DNA of 64,000 nucleotides from JASSUD01 sp031963415 (GCA_031963415.1 JASSUI010000001.1:1-64000); one strand, 5' to 3'. Positions 1 to 10,030 are shown, counted from the stretch's first letter. Program-made: numbers and translations. Notes: generated from the letters alone by a model not told the origin.

Positions 1-11
1 TTACTTCTACA

Positions 12-1196
12 TCAGTGGCTAAACAGCCGTCGCGCCTCGGGCGAACCTGCAGATAAACCTGCCTCTTTAAGCTTCGTATAGAACATCGAGAGTTGCTTTT
101 CTATTGCTTGTAAAGTGGTGTTAGGTAAAGGCTGACGTTGGTCATCAACAATTCGTGCGCCAATACGTTGAGAAAGAGAAGTAGCGTAGTCGCACATTAA
201 CTTAAATGGCGAGATGTCTTCATTAGCTACAGGCACATCAAGCAACAACGTAATGACCTGGCCTCCTTTATAAGTCAGGTCATCGCGCAAAAAGTTAGTA
301 TTGCCAAATTGCAGCATGAAGACAGGATGCTGTTGCGCATCTAATTTTACAAAGCGCGTACCATCTCGTGACAGCAACAAGCTATCTTGAGCGACTATCG
401 TTTGCACATAGTTAGCCGACCAAGGTGCGCCATCTGACATTAAATTGATTGACAACTGTCTGTCGCATTGCATCGCAAAAGTATCTAGCTCACGAGCCCT
501 TGCAACAATTTCTAACATATCAGGAAAATCAGCCTCAGCATTTAATGCATCAGCTAGGGCCTGTACGCCATTTATGAATTCTGAAAATTCAACTTCATCA
601 AGTGGCCCTGAACGATTAGCTAACTGCACTGCCACACGTAGTTGCTGATAATGCACGTTAAGCTGTAGCGATTGCCAATCGCCATCTTCAGCTTGCCCTT
701 CTATCAATACAGGCTTATGCCCAGCACGTTTTAGCTTCCGCGCAAGCGTAGTGATTTCTTCAGCCGCTGCAGGCTGTGCCAAATGAAGCGGAACAACGCA
801 ATCAATACGCGGATCAATAGTAATAGACGCAGTATCCGTATCAGGCCGTCCAGTTGCGTCGGCTAATACTTTATCGGCAACGCCTTCTTCGAGATGAGAT
901 TGTGTTGACATTGAACCTGAGCTGTCGGACCTATCACTTAAAACTGGTTCTTCACTAACATTGGAAGCAGCTTTCGAAGCCAACGAGGCTCGCTCATGCA
1001 CAGGGTCGTGTAGTGGTTCGATAAACGGTCGTTCTTCCTTTTCCCTTACCTCTGTTAGAGTTAAAGAAGTTTCTTCTTTTGAAGTCACACGTGGCATCTT
1101 GCGGTGAACTTTTGCACTTTGCCAAGCGTTATATCCAATTACACCAACTAAAATCACCGCTCCCGCGCCAAGCAAGCCGAGCTGCAGTTCGTTCAT
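12..1196 (-). CDS. zipA: Cell division protein ZipA
   Basis: ZipA is an inner-membrane protein that binds the C-terminal tail of FtsZ and tethers the division ring. The 394-residue product has one N-terminal membrane segment (about residues 5-23), then a charged low-complexity linker (about 30-130) and a globular C-terminal FtsZ-binding domain (about 200-345, ending near ISPFKLMCDYATSL). This is the normal layout and a usual length for betaproteobacterial ZipA. It starts at ATG 1194-1196, 22 bp downstream of smc on the same strand, so the two are probably co-transcribed. In Burkholderiaceae smc-zipA is normally followed by ligA, which would lie just outside the window; only 11 bases remain here. 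Identification rests on the family layout plus synteny. Confidence 0.9.
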   Translation of the reverse strand: MNELQLGLLGAGAVILVGVIGYNAWQSAKVHRKMPRVTSKEETSLTLTEVREKEERPFIEPLHDPVHERASLASKAASNVSEEPVLSDRSDSSGSMSTQSHLEEGVADKVLADATGRPDTDTASITIDPRIDCVVPLHLAQPAAAEEITTLARKLKRAGHKPVLIEGQAEDGDWQSLQLNVHYQQLRVAVQLANRSGPLDEVEFSEFINGVQALADALNAEADFPDMLEIVARARELDTFAMQCDRQLSINLMSDGAPWSANYVQTIVAQDSLLLSRDGTRFVKLDAQQHPVFMLQFGNTNFLRDDLTYKGGQVITLLLDVPVANEDISPFKLMCDYATSLSQRIGARIVDDQRQPLPNTTLQAIEKQLSMFYTKLKEAGLSAGSPEARRLFSH

Positions 1197-1218
1197 ATTT
1201 TCTCCTCATCCTTCTGGT

Positions 1219-4200
1219 TTACGCGGCACTTTGTACTAAATCAGTAGCGCTTTCCATATCCACCGCAACAATACGTGAGACGCCCTGCTCTTGCATGGTG
1301 ACACCAATTAATTGTTGCGCCATTTCCATCGCGATTTTGTTATGCGAAATAAAAAGAAATTGCGTCTTGTTAGACATTTCCCGTACTAAATTAGCAAACC
1401 GTTCGGTATTAGCATCGTCCAACGGCGCATCGACTTCATCCAACAAACAAAATGGAGCAGGATTAAGTTGAAACATTGCAAAGACTAATGCCGTGGCAGT
1501 TAATGCTTTTTCACCACCAGACAGCAGATGAATGGTTGAATTCTTTTTGCCTGGCGGCTGTGCCATCACCTGCACGCCGGCATCTAGAACTTCATCTCCC
1601 GTCATCACTAGTTTAGCTTGACCACCACCAAATAAGCTTGGGAATAATTTCCCAAAATGACGGTTCACATCATCAAAAGTTTGCTGTAAGAGTTGTCGTG
1701 TTTCTTGATCGATTTTGCGGATCGCGTCTTCCAATGTACTCATCGCACTAGCCAAATCAGCCAGTTGCACATCAAGGAATTGCTTACGCTGTTGCGCGTT
1801 GACGAGTTCATCTAACGCTGCCATATTGACCGGGCCAAGTGCTTGAATAGCTTGATTAAGCTTGGTTAGCTCATTTTGTAAAGCAGATGCTTTAATGGAA
1901 GGCGTTAATTTCAACATCAGCGCTGCTTCATCAGCCTCAAGCGCATTCAATTGCTCACTAAATTGCTCACGGTTTAAGCGCGCTGCTTGCTCTTTGAGCT
2001 GCAGCGCTACGCTTTTCTCGCGCAATGTATTCGATGATTTTTCACAAGTTAAACGTGCCGTATCGGTAGCTCGCAAGCGAGCTTCCAATTCTTCCATTTC
2101 AGTACGAGCAGCTAGCAATGAAGCTTCTTGTGTAATACGTTCAGTCAAAGCAATGTCTAAACTCGTTCGTATAGCTTCCTCATCAATTGAAGTCAGTTGC
2201 GTCTGAGCCTCTTTAAGAGCTGATGCACTTTGCTGAGCTTGTTGCTCAGCAAGTTGAATTGTACGTTTCAATTCATCTATCTTATGCGCTGCATTACGTG
2301 CTTGATACTGCGCCTCCGTTGCTGCTCGCTCGAGATCACGTACTTTAACGCGCGCCTGGGTTAGCTCATGATCCAATCCATCAAAATCACGTTGTTTATC
2401 CGCAAGATGTTTTTGCTTGTCAGCCAAGTTAGCTTCAAGGCGGGCGAGATTTTCTTCAATAGCAGCGCGCCGGATGCGTTGCTCCTCAAGCTGTACCGCG
2501 TTTTCTTCAAGCTCTTCTTGAAGCTGCGCAGAGCGGCTTGCATAACGTTCATGCGCCTGCTCACTTTTTAGCACCTCAAGTTGGCACGTATGCACTAACT
2601 GTTTAGCTTGCTCCATTTGAGTGCGTACTTGAGCTAGCTGCTGCCGCATCTGTTGAGCTTCAGCCTGGGAACGCATGGCATTGCTCTGCGCATCTTCAGC
2701 TAAAAGCTCTTGCGCGCGCACTTGACGCGTTAGGTTTTCGATTTCTTGTTGACGTGCCAACATACCTGCCTGCGCATCCTCTGCTGCATAGAGCTGCACG
2801 CTAGCACGACCAATTTGATGCCCTTCTTTAACCACAAATACAGCACCTTCAGGTAGTTGAGCGCGCTGCGCTAAAGCTTGTGCAAAACTGTCAGCAATAA
2901 AGGTTAAACCCAGCCAATCGCCTAACACTGCTCGTAAATCAGGATCAGGTATACGCAAGATCGATAATATAGGTCGTAAACCAGATGCTGAAGCCTGCGC
3001 ACGACTCTGATTTGAGACGGCCACAATTGGTGCAGGTGCAGGCGCAGCAAAGGCCAACTTAGCCGGCAGCGCTTCATCAAGTAACGAGGCAACAGCTTTT
3101 AGATCCTCAACTTCAAGCGCAACCAGCCGCTCCCGCAGCACAGCCTCAAGTGCTAGCTCCCACGCTTCTCCAGCTCCCTCAAATTGCAGTCTTTGCCATA
3201 AACGTGGAGTTGCAACTAGCTGATGCCGTTCTAACCACGGCTGTAACTTACCTTCCGTTTGCACTTGGTCTTGCAACTGTTTCAAAGCTGCCAAGCGCGC
3301 GGCCAGCGTATGAGTTTGCGCCTTCTCAATTTGTGCTTGTTGCTGCGCCTCTTGCTCCCGAGTTTCGTAAGCTGGCAGTGCTTGCTGCACCTGAGCGAGC
3401 TGCACTTCGCAGGCAGACAACGTAGCTTCATAATCTGCTAATTTTTGATGCTGCTCTGCTAATTTAATCTGCTCAGGCGCGGGTAATTCACGCAATTCGC
3501 TTTGTAGTTTTTGCTGACGCTGTTGTGCTTGCTGCAGCTGTTGATCGGCATTGCGCTGTTGCACTATTTCGAGTTGCAAAGCTTGCTCAGCCTGCGCCAT
3601 TTCTGCGCGCTGTGTTGTTTGTTGCTGCTGTGCCGTACGCCAACGTACTTCAAGCCCCGTTAATGCCTCGTTGTGCAGCGCTGCTTCATCTTGCTGGCAA
3701 GCACTTTTTTCTTCAGCAATCGCTAATGTTTCCAGCGATGTTTCAAGCTCGACGCTTGCTTGTTCAGCCTGCGTTAACCATTGTTCACGCTGTGTACTTA
3801 GCGCGGTAATTTGCTTATGCACACGCTCTTGCGCATCCGCTGTAAAGCGAATTTCGGCTTCCAAGCGACTTACTTCGGCATTGGTTTGATACAGCGCACC
3901 TTGAGCTTGCTGCAACGTATCACTGGCAGTGTGAGAAGCAAGCCGTAACGTATCGAGCTGCGCTTCAAGCTCGCGTAATTTGGCGGTCTGCGCTTCTATT
4001 TCGATTTCTATTTCAGATAATTCACGTTGCTGACGTACTTGTTCTTGTTGAGCCTCCGTTTTACGCAGTAATAAAAGCAGCTGTTGTTGCTCATCACTTT
4101 GCGCGCGCAAAGATTGATATTGCTGCGCGACCGCGGCTTGTATTTCTAGTTTTTCAAGGTTAGTGCTTAATTCACGCAAGATGTCCTCTACACGCGTTAA

Positions 4201-4770
4201 ATTCTCGCGTGTATCGTGCAAACGGTTTTCCGTTTCGCGGCGGCGCTCTTTGTATTTTGAAACACCTGCGGCTTCCTCTAGAAAAATACGGAGTTCTTCA
4301 GGTCTAGCCTCAATAATACGCGCGATCATACCTTGCCCAATAATCGCGTAAGCACGTGGCCCTAAACCCGTGCCAAGAAAGATATCTTGAATATCTCGGC
4401 GGCGCGCAGACAGGTTATTAATGAAATAGCTACTCGTCCCATCACGAGTCAGCACTCGCTTCACGGCAATTTCCGCGTACTGACTCCACTGACCACCGGC
4501 ACGTCCATCACTATTGTCAAACACCAGCTCAACACTTGCGCGGCTGCCTGGTTTACGCTGGGTTGAGCCATTAAAAATGACGTCTTGCATGGATTCACCG
4601 CGCAATTCGGAAGCTCGAGACTCTCCCAATACCCACCGTACCGCGTCGATAATATTTGATTTGCCGCAACCATTGGGGCCCACCACGCCCACCAATTGGC
4701 CCGGCACCTGAAAATGGGTCGGGTCAACAAATGATTTAAACCCAGCTAATTTGATTGAAGTCAGACGCAC
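1219..4770 (-). CDS. smc: Chromosome segregation protein SMC
   Basis: SMC is the ATPase of the condensin-like complex that compacts and segregates the chromosome together with ScpA and ScpB. The 1183-residue protein has the full SMC architecture: Walker A GPNGCGKSN at residues 31-39, a very long Gln/Glu/Ala-rich coiled coil, a globular hinge (about 510-640), a second coiled coil, the ABC signature LLSGGEKAL and Walker B PFCLLDEVDAPLDDAN near the C-terminus. The start is GTG (4768-4770), since MRLTSIKLAGFKSF is the conserved SMC N-terminus. It is followed after 22 bp by zipA. Length is normal and no lesions are seen. Confidence 0.97.
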   Translation of the reverse strand: MRLTSIKLAGFKSFVDPTHFQVPGQLVGVVGPNGCGKSNIIDAVRWVLGESRASELRGESMQDVIFNGSTQRKPGSRASVELVFDNSDGRAGGQWSQYAEIAVKRVLTRDGTSSYFINNLSARRRDIQDIFLGTGLGPRAYAIIGQGMIARIIEARPEELRIFLEEAAGVSKYKERRRETENRLHDTRENLTRVEDILRELSTNLEKLEIQAAVAQQYQSLRAQSDEQQQLLLLLRKTEAQQEQVRQQRELSEIEIEIEAQTAKLRELEAQLDTLRLASHTASDTLQQAQGALYQTNAEVSRLEAEIRFTADAQERVHKQITALSTQREQWLTQAEQASVELETSLETLAIAEEKSACQQDEAALHNEALTGLEVRWRTAQQQQTTQRAEMAQAEQALQLEIVQQRNADQQLQQAQQRQQKLQSELRELPAPEQIKLAEQHQKLADYEATLSACEVQLAQVQQALPAYETREQEAQQQAQIEKAQTHTLAARLAALKQLQDQVQTEGKLQPWLERHQLVATPRLWQRLQFEGAGEAWELALEAVLRERLVALEVEDLKAVASLLDEALPAKLAFAAPAPAPIVAVSNQSRAQASASGLRPILSILRIPDPDLRAVLGDWLGLTFIADSFAQALAQRAQLPEGAVFVVKEGHQIGRASVQLYAAEDAQAGMLARQQEIENLTRQVRAQELLAEDAQSNAMRSQAEAQQMRQQLAQVRTQMEQAKQLVHTCQLEVLKSEQAHERYASRSAQLQEELEENAVQLEEQRIRRAAIEENLARLEANLADKQKHLADKQRDFDGLDHELTQARVKVRDLERAATEAQYQARNAAHKIDELKRTIQLAEQQAQQSASALKEAQTQLTSIDEEAIRTSLDIALTERITQEASLLAARTEMEELEARLRATDTARLTCEKSSNTLREKSVALQLKEQAARLNREQFSEQLNALEADEAALMLKLTPSIKASALQNELTKLNQAIQALGPVNMAALDELVNAQQRKQFLDVQLADLASAMSTLEDAIRKIDQETRQLLQQTFDDVNRHFGKLFPSLFGGGQAKLVMTGDEVLDAGVQVMAQPPGKKNSTIHLLSGGEKALTATALVFAMFQLNPAPFCLLDEVDAPLDDANTERFANLVREMSNKTQFLFISHNKIAMEMAQQLIGVTMQEQGVSRIVAVDMESATDLVQSAA

Positions 4771-4954
4771 CGGAAATACTATTTAGTTAAGGTTTACAAA
4801 GCGATTTACGACTTTAGGATCTTCTGCAAAATCCCTCAGGTGGCAAGATGGTCGGTAAAGCGAGACTTCACTTTTCTACATTTGGTAATAGCACACTGTC
4901 TGTATCGGTTTGCCAGGTCCTTTGAATTTTCAGAGGCTACTAACTAAAGCCTAT

Positions 4955-5926
4955 TCAAGGTACAGCCTGATGTGAGACGCGCTCCTGTGGTTGTTGAAAC
5001 CAACTAGACAAAAGCGAAGCTGCCACAATCGCCCCGCCTCCTGCAATTTCGCGCCACCCTAGCGTTTCACCCGCGAGCAACCAGGAAGAGATAGCTGTTA
5101 CCACGATTTCAAAAAGCATCAATAAGGCGGCTCGATTTGCAGGCATGCGTGATAGACCATATTGAATCAAAAGACTGTTGGCCGCCAATAAGATACCTAA
5201 ACCAATGAATAATAAAAGCGCCACGCTTGGTTGCGTCACTGACACTTGCTTAAAAGCTCCACTAATCCACTCAACAGCACAGATCAAAAAACCAATCAAT
5301 ACATCTCCAGCAAACACAATCGTGGTACGCAACTGCGGTGATTGCACCGGCAATGTACGACTGATTTTGAGCGCTAATACATTTTGCAAAGCAAAGCCAA
5401 CTCCAGCAAAAAGACCGGCCCACTCAGCCAGCTCGGTGGGCAAAGGAAAGCCTACTTCTGGCGACCAAACAATCAACGCAGCACCTGTTAACGCGCACAG
5501 TGTTGCCATTGTATCGGCCAACGTAATACGTTCACCTAACAGCCAATGGGCGAAAAATGCGGTCCAGACAGGCGACAGATAAAACAACAGCAACACACGT
5601 ATTACTTCGCCATGGATCATGCCCCAGATAATGCTCACTGTACTCATACCTGCTGTGACACCTAACAACGGTAGCAGCCAATACGAGCTTCCTTCGGGCG
5701 CAGATTGCATCGATATAATTTGCCACGATTCCAGCAATGCTCGACGAAATGCAATGAGCGCAAAGCAGCATGCGACCAACCCAATCAGTGCCGCAGCTAA
5801 CGGACCCGAGATGCCTAGCGCAGCTAATTTGCGCAACGGGTACCAAATCACGCCCCAAATCGATGCACCCGCAATCAAAGCAAATGCTGGCCATTGCGCT
5901 CGACGATTTAAAAGAAAAGAAGCAAA
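4955..5926 (-). CDS. EamA/DMT-family transporter
   Basis: This is an inner-membrane permease of the drug/metabolite transporter superfamily, with two EamA repeats and about ten hydrophobic helices throughout; the substrate is unknown. Internal symmetry is visible: a helix series around SMQSAPEGSSYWLLPLLGV is echoed by the second half ending MPANRAALLMLFEIVVTAI, a typical EamA pattern. The start is uncertain. A TTG at 5876-5878 would cut into the first membrane helix, whereas an in-frame TTG at 5924-5926 restores it and has an AAGGA motif about 11 bases upstream, so I used the longer form (323 aa). It lies between smc and dapC, as a similar gene does in Burkholderia. It is separated from smc by about 180 bp and from the divergent dapC by about 500 bp. 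Confidence 0.8.
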   Translation of the reverse strand, partial: FASFLLNRRAQWPAFALIAGASIWGVIWYPLRKLAALGISGPLAAALIGLVACCFALIAFRRALLESWQIISMQSAPEGSSYWLLPLLGVTAGMSTVSIIWGMIHGEVIRVLLLFYLSPVWTAFFAHWLLGERITLADTMATLCALTGAALIVWSPEVGFPLPTELAEWAGLFAGVGFALQNVLALKISRTLPVQSPQLRTTIVFAGDVLIGFLICAVEWISGAFKQVSVTQPSVALLLFIGLGILLAANSLLIQYGLSRMPANRAALLMLFEIVVTAISSWLLAGETLGWREIAGGGAIVAASLLSSWFQQPQERVSHQAVP

Positions 5927-5935
5927 AATTTTTTA

Positions 5936-6434
5936 TTTCCTTGTTTAATGCTCATATTTCACCTTTATTGCGCCCTTATCACGCTATATGCCCCATATTT
6001 TATGGATATTAGCCAAGAAAAATGCTGAATAAATCCCAAGCAATGGGATACTTACAGCAAGCGTTAATACACTCGTGCATCAGCATTTCTTCTCGTCGTT
6101 TATTTAGCGTTTCCTTTGGGGAAAAAATACTTTAAAAAATCTTAAGGAGGCGCTGAATAAATCGAAAGCGCCGTTATGCCAAGTAACAAATATTTTTATA
6201 CCACCCAGCCACGGCACTCAGTGTTCTCAATTTAATCAATGCCTCATTAGGGTAGAAAAATAAATTAGGCAAAAAAGATATAATCTGCCCTTTCGGAAAG
6301 CAGTCAGTAAATAGGCGATGTTATACCGTTTTTTCTTAATTTGAAAAATGCGCCTCTAATTACTTTGCTTTTTTTAAACCTTACAAAGCTAACTAATCAG
6401 CGCAAGCTAACACCTTCGCTGCCAGCCTCGCTCC
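5936..6434. other. Gene-free AT-rich intergenic region
   Basis: About 500 bp between the divergent EamA transporter and dapC, with no credible ORF. It is AT-rich and contains related palindromic repeat pieces (see the repeat at 6019-6172). It should also hold the dapC promoter, but no site could be assigned with confidence. Confidence 0.6.
6019..6172. repeat. Degenerate palindromic repeats, TGAATAAATC type
   Basis: Three pieces of one sequence family lie close together: a GCTGAATAAATC motif near 6023-6036, an inverted partner TTTATTTAGCGTTTCC near 6099-6114, and a second GCGCTGAATAAATCG near 6150-6164. The last forms a small hairpin (GGCGCT/AGCGCC arms, about 6149-6172). The same word recurs in the perfect long palindrome at 45524-45582, so this is probably a decayed member of an interspersed palindrome family. 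It could also be remains of insertion-sequence ends. Confidence 0.5.
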
Positions 6435-7649
6435 GTGAATCCAAACCTTAACAAACTACAGCCTTACCCATTTGAAAAGCTAAGAGTGTTGTTCGGCGAG
6501 CAAACACCAAAGCCTTGCAAGCCTATCAGCTTTGGCATTGGCGAACCTCAGCACCCAACGCCAAATCTCATTAAAGATGCATTCATTCATGCACTTGATG
6601 GATTAGCCCATTATCCAACTATCATTGGCGCACAAACGCTACGCGAAACCATCGCTAATTGGCTGCAAAAACGTTATCGCTTGCCATATATTGATCCAGA
6701 TACTCAGGTACTACCCGTCGCAGGCTCGCGTGAAGCGCTTTTCTCTCTAGCGCAAACGGTAATCGATAACAGTGCGCCGCAAGCTACTGTTGTTTGCCCT
6801 AACCCTTTTTATCAAATCTACGAAGGCGCAGCGCTGCTGGCAGGCGCGCAGCTTTACTTCGTGAATAACAACCCAGCGACTCCTGAGTGCGCTTTTAATT
6901 ATGCTAGTGTGCCTGCTGAAGTCTGGACTCGCACGCAGTTGCTCTATATCTGTACGCCGAATAATCCAACCGGCGCAGTGCTTTCCTTAACTGAATGGCG
7001 CGAGCTATTTGAGTTAAGCGATCAATATGGCTTCGTTATTGCGTCTGATGAGTGTTATTCAGAAATTTATTTCGATGAAGCCAATCCGCCCCTGGGCGCC
7101 TTAGAAGCAGCGCACCAGCTTGGACGTGACTTTAAACGGCTCGTAGTGCTCTCCAGTTTATCTAAACGTTCAAATGCCCCTGGTTTACGCTCAGGCTTTG
7201 CTGCAGGGGATACAAACATACTTAAAAATTTTCTGCGTTATCGCACTTATCACGGTTCGGCTTTAAGCCCAGTTGTGCAAGCTGCTAGCGTTGCAGCCTG
7301 GCGCGATGAAACCCACGTCCGCGAAAACCGCGCAAAATACACAGAAAAATTTCAAGCCGTTACGCCACTACTCGCCCAAGCATTGGATGTACGCCTACCG
7401 CAGGCAGGTTTTTATCTCTGGGCTCGTATTATTGACCTAGGCTTAGACGATGCACAATTTGCCAAACAGCTATTTACCGACTATAACGTCACCGTTTTAC
7501 CTGGCTCTTATTTGTCACGCGACGCGCACGGCACGAACCCGGGGCACAATTTTCTACGTCTAGCTTTAGTTGCACCGCTAAATGAGTGCATTGAAGGAGC
7601 GCAACGTATCGTCGAATTTTGCCAACACCTCAAAAATATTCAAATATAG
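6435..7649 (+). CDS. dapC: Succinyldiaminopimelate transaminase
   Basis: A PLP-dependent class I/II aminotransferase that converts N-succinyl-2-amino-6-oxopimelate to N-succinyl-LL-diaminopimelate in the succinylase route to diaminopimelate and lysine. The 404-residue product carries the expected fold-type I marks: a glycine-rich cofactor segment (AGSREALFSLAQ), the conserved Asn/Pro segment (YICTPNNPTGAVLS), the Asp-containing SDECYSEIYFD, and the Schiff-base lysine in SSLSKRSNAPGLRSG (about residue 243). The C-terminal NFLRLALV is also typical. The start is GTG 6435-6437, giving an N-terminus MNPNLNKLQPYPFEKL like that of Burkholderia DapC; no clear ribosome binding site is seen. dapD follows after 31 bp, then an ArsC-like gene and dapE, making a pathway operon. 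Confidence 0.95.
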   Translation: MNPNLNKLQPYPFEKLRVLFGEQTPKPCKPISFGIGEPQHPTPNLIKDAFIHALDGLAHYPTIIGAQTLRETIANWLQKRYRLPYIDPDTQVLPVAGSREALFSLAQTVIDNSAPQATVVCPNPFYQIYEGAALLAGAQLYFVNNNPATPECAFNYASVPAEVWTRTQLLYICTPNNPTGAVLSLTEWRELFELSDQYGFVIASDECYSEIYFDEANPPLGALEAAHQLGRDFKRLVVLSSLSKRSNAPGLRSGFAAGDTNILKNFLRYRTYHGSALSPVVQAASVAAWRDETHVRENRAKYTEKFQAVTPLLAQALDVRLPQAGFYLWARIIDLGLDDAQFAKQLFTDYNVTVLPGSYLSRDAHGTNPGHNFLRLALVAPLNECIEGAQRIVEFCQHLKNIQI

Positions 7650-7680
7650 CCATCTTTTAACTCATCATATTCACGCTGCC

Positions 7681-8505
7681 ATGTCTGAACAATTACAAAA
7701 TCTCATTGAAAAAGCTTGGGAAGATCGTGCTGAACTCACCCCTACCTCAGCTAGCGCCGAACTACAGGAAGCGATAACTCACATCCTTACTCAGTTAGAT
7801 AAAGGCGTTTGGCGCATTGCAGAAAAACAAGGCAACGCGTGGGTTGTTAATACCTGGTTAAAGCAAGCCGTGTTGTTATCCTTTCGGTTAGAAAATAATA
7901 CGGTCTTGCAAGGTGGTCACACGCAGTTCTACGACAAGGTACCCAGTAAATTCACAAATTACAGCGAAGCTGATTTCGCTGCAGGCGGTTTTCGCGTCGT
8001 GCCCCCTGCTATCGCAAGACGTGGTTCATTTGTCGCAAAAAACGTCGTGCTCATGCCCTCTTACGTCAATATTGGCGCGTATATCGATGAAGGCAGCATG
8101 ATTGACACTTGGGCAACCGTTGGCTCATGCGCGCAAGTGGGTAAAAACGTCCACATCTCAGGTGGTGTCGGCTTGGGCGGGGTGCTTGAGCCACTCCAAG
8201 CCAATCCGGTTATTATCGAAGACAATTGCTTTATCGGTGCACGCTCCGAAATCGTCGAAGGTGTGATTGTGGGCGCTGACTCAGTGATTTCAATGGGCGT
8301 TTATATTGGTCAAAGCACCAAAATTTATGATCGTGACAGCGGCCAAATTTTCTATGGGCACGTACCCCCTGGCTCAGTAGTCGTACCTGGTAGTTTGCCC
8401 TCGAAAGATGGCAAATATAGTTTATATGCGGCCGTCATCGTCAAAAAAATCGATGCAAAAACACGTGCTAAAACAGCGCTCAACGAACTTCTGCGAGATA
8501 TCTAA
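7681..8505 (+). CDS. dapD: Tetrahydrodipicolinate N-succinyltransferase
   Basis: DapD transfers succinyl from succinyl-CoA to tetrahydrodipicolinate, the first committed step of the succinylase branch. From ATG 7681 the protein is 274 aa (MSEQLQNLIEKAWEDRAEL), the usual length. The open frame runs further upstream into the end of dapC, but conservation starts here. An N-terminal helical domain is followed by a left-handed beta-helix of hexapeptide repeats (about residues 110-235, e.g. VNIGAYIDEGSMIDTWATVG and NCFIGARSEIVEGVIVG). The active-site region GGVGLGGVLEP and the C-terminal PSKDGKYSLYAAVIVKK are typical. Its TAA stop overlaps the ATG of the next gene, indicating translational coupling. 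Confidence 0.97.
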   Translation: MSEQLQNLIEKAWEDRAELTPTSASAELQEAITHILTQLDKGVWRIAEKQGNAWVVNTWLKQAVLLSFRLENNTVLQGGHTQFYDKVPSKFTNYSEADFAAGGFRVVPPAIARRGSFVAKNVVLMPSYVNIGAYIDEGSMIDTWATVGSCAQVGKNVHISGGVGLGGVLEPLQANPVIIEDNCFIGARSEIVEGVIVGADSVISMGVYIGQSTKIYDRDSGQIFYGHVPPGSVVVPGSLPSKDGKYSLYAAVIVKKIDAKTRAKTALNELLRDI

Positions 8506-8864
8506 TGACCGTTATCATGTATGGCATTCCCAATTGCGACACGGTAAAAAAAGCACGTGCGTGGCTTGCTGACAAGCAAATTACTTATACCTTTCATGAT
8601 TTCAAAAAAGCTGGCATCACGTTGACTACCCTAAAAAATTGGCTCCAATACGTTCCACTTAAAACTCTTTTAAATCGCCGCGGCACGAGTTGGCGTAACT
8701 TATCTGATGCGGATAAAGCGGCGGCCGAACACGAAGATCAAGCACTTGCCCTGATGGTAAAAAATCCAAGCCTCATTAAGCGCCCCGTTCTCGTAGGCGA
8801 GGACCACGTTAAAGCAATAGGATTTTCAGAAGATAGCTATTCGGATTATTTCAATAAGCAATAA
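8505..8864 (+). CDS. ArsC-family reductase (Spx/YffB-like)
   Basis: A small thioredoxin-fold protein of the ArsC/Spx/MgsR family, 119 aa. It begins with the family pattern MYGIPNCDTVKKARAWL, in which a single N-terminal Cys sits in the active-site loop, and it ends with the conserved KRPVLVGEDHVKAIGFSEDSY. The family includes arsenate reductases and YffB-like proteins of unknown substrate. True arsenate reduction is not implied, since there is no arsenic gene nearby. Its ATG overlaps the dapD stop and it lies 14 bp before dapE. This dapD-arsC-like-dapE order is common in Burkholderiaceae and suggests co-expression rather than a known role in lysine synthesis. Confidence 0.88.
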   Translation: MTVIMYGIPNCDTVKKARAWLADKQITYTFHDFKKAGITLTTLKNWLQYVPLKTLLNRRGTSWRNLSDADKAAAEHEDQALALMVKNPSLIKRPVLVGEDHVKAIGFSEDSYSDYFNKQ

Positions 8865-8878
8865 GCTACCTTTAAATT

Positions 8879-10030
8879 ATGTCTGTCACCCTTGCTCTCG
8901 CTGAACAATTACTCGCCTGCGATTCGGTTACCCCTAACGATGCAGGGTGCCAAGCACTTATCATTAAACGCTTAGAAAAAGTCGGCTTTACTTGTGAAAC
9001 GTTGATATCAGGCGGCGTAACTAATCTGTGGGCAGTACGTCGTGGCAGGGCGGCACGCGCAGGTAAATTACTAGGGTTTGCCGGCCACACTGACGTGGTG
9101 CCGCCAGGTCCACTAGACGCGTGGGAATCCCCACCTTTCACTCCCACTCAACGAGACGGCAAACTATATGCGCGCGGCGCAGCTGATATGAAAACCTCCC
9201 TCGCCTGCTTTATTGTTGCAAGCGAAGAATTTATTGCGGCCCACCCGCAGCATGCAGGCTCGATTGCCTTCTTGCTTACCAGTGATGAAGAAGGGCCAGC
9301 TACCGATGGCACAGTAAAAATTATTGAGACATTACAAGCGCGTAACGAACGCTTGGACTATTGCATTGTGGGTGAGCCAACTAGTGTTACGACATTAGGG
9401 GACACGATGAAGAATGGCCGGCGCGGCTCACTATCTGGCCGGTTAACTATCAGAGGTTTACAAGGCCATATCGCTTACCCACATTTAGCACGCAACCCTA
9501 TTCATATACTCGCGCCAGCGTTGGCCGAGCTTGTGCGAACAAAATGGGATAACGGTAACGAATATTTTCCGCCCACTAGCTGGCAAATTTCTAATCTGAA
9601 TGCTGGCACTGGCGCGACTAATGTTATTCCTGCTGAACTCGTACTCGATTTTAATTTCCGCTTTGCGCCAGTTAGCACTGTTGAATCACTTAAGGAAGGC
9701 GTGCAATCCATATTAAACTCACATGGCTTGCTGCCAGGACAAGACTATCACCTTAACTGGACGCTAAACGGCTCGCCCTTTATGACACCTCGCGGCATCT
9801 TATCTAACGCGTTAAGTCAAGCGATTCAAGACGAAACAGGCATTACCCCAGCACTCTCGACCACGGGAGGCACCTCCGATGGGCGTTTTATCGCTAAGCT
9901 GTGCCCACAAGTGATCGAGTTTGGCCCTGTGAACGCGAGTATCCACCAAATTAACGAACATATCGCGCTCAATAGCATTGCCCCTTTGAAAAATATCTAT
10001 CGACGCGTTCTGGAACAATTGATTGCTTAA
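8879..10030 (+). CDS. dapE: Succinyl-diaminopimelate desuccinylase
   Basis: A zinc-dependent M20-family amidohydrolase that releases succinate from N-succinyl-LL-diaminopimelate to give LL-diaminopimelate. At 383 aa it has the normal length. The metal-site motifs are present: GHTDVVPPG with the first His/Asp ligands, ARGAADMKTSLA with the bridging Asp, SDEEGPATDGT with the catalytic Glu pair, and a C-terminal EFGPVNASIHQINEH with the last His ligand. The central dimerisation domain starts around RRGSLSGRLTIRGLQGHIAYP. It starts at ATG 8879 and is the last gene of the dap operon. It is separated from prmB by 213 bp with no evident gene. Confidence 0.97.
   Translation: MSVTLALAEQLLACDSVTPNDAGCQALIIKRLEKVGFTCETLISGGVTNLWAVRRGRAARAGKLLGFAGHTDVVPPGPLDAWESPPFTPTQRDGKLYARGAADMKTSLACFIVASEEFIAAHPQHAGSIAFLLTSDEEGPATDGTVKIIETLQARNERLDYCIVGEPTSVTTLGDTMKNGRRGSLSGRLTIRGLQGHIAYPHLARNPIHILAPALAELVRTKWDNGNEYFPPTSWQISNLNAGTGATNVIPAELVLDFNFRFAPVSTVESLKEGVQSILNSHGLLPGQDYHLNWTLNGSPFMTPRGILSNALSQAIQDETGITPALSTTGGTSDGRFIAKLCPQVIEFGPVNASIHQINEHIALNSIAPLKNIYRRVLEQLIA

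Noticed and set aside
2361..2571. Overlapping short frames on both strands inside smc
   Set aside because: They are shadows of the coiled-coil coding sequence, with no start signals and no conserved motifs.
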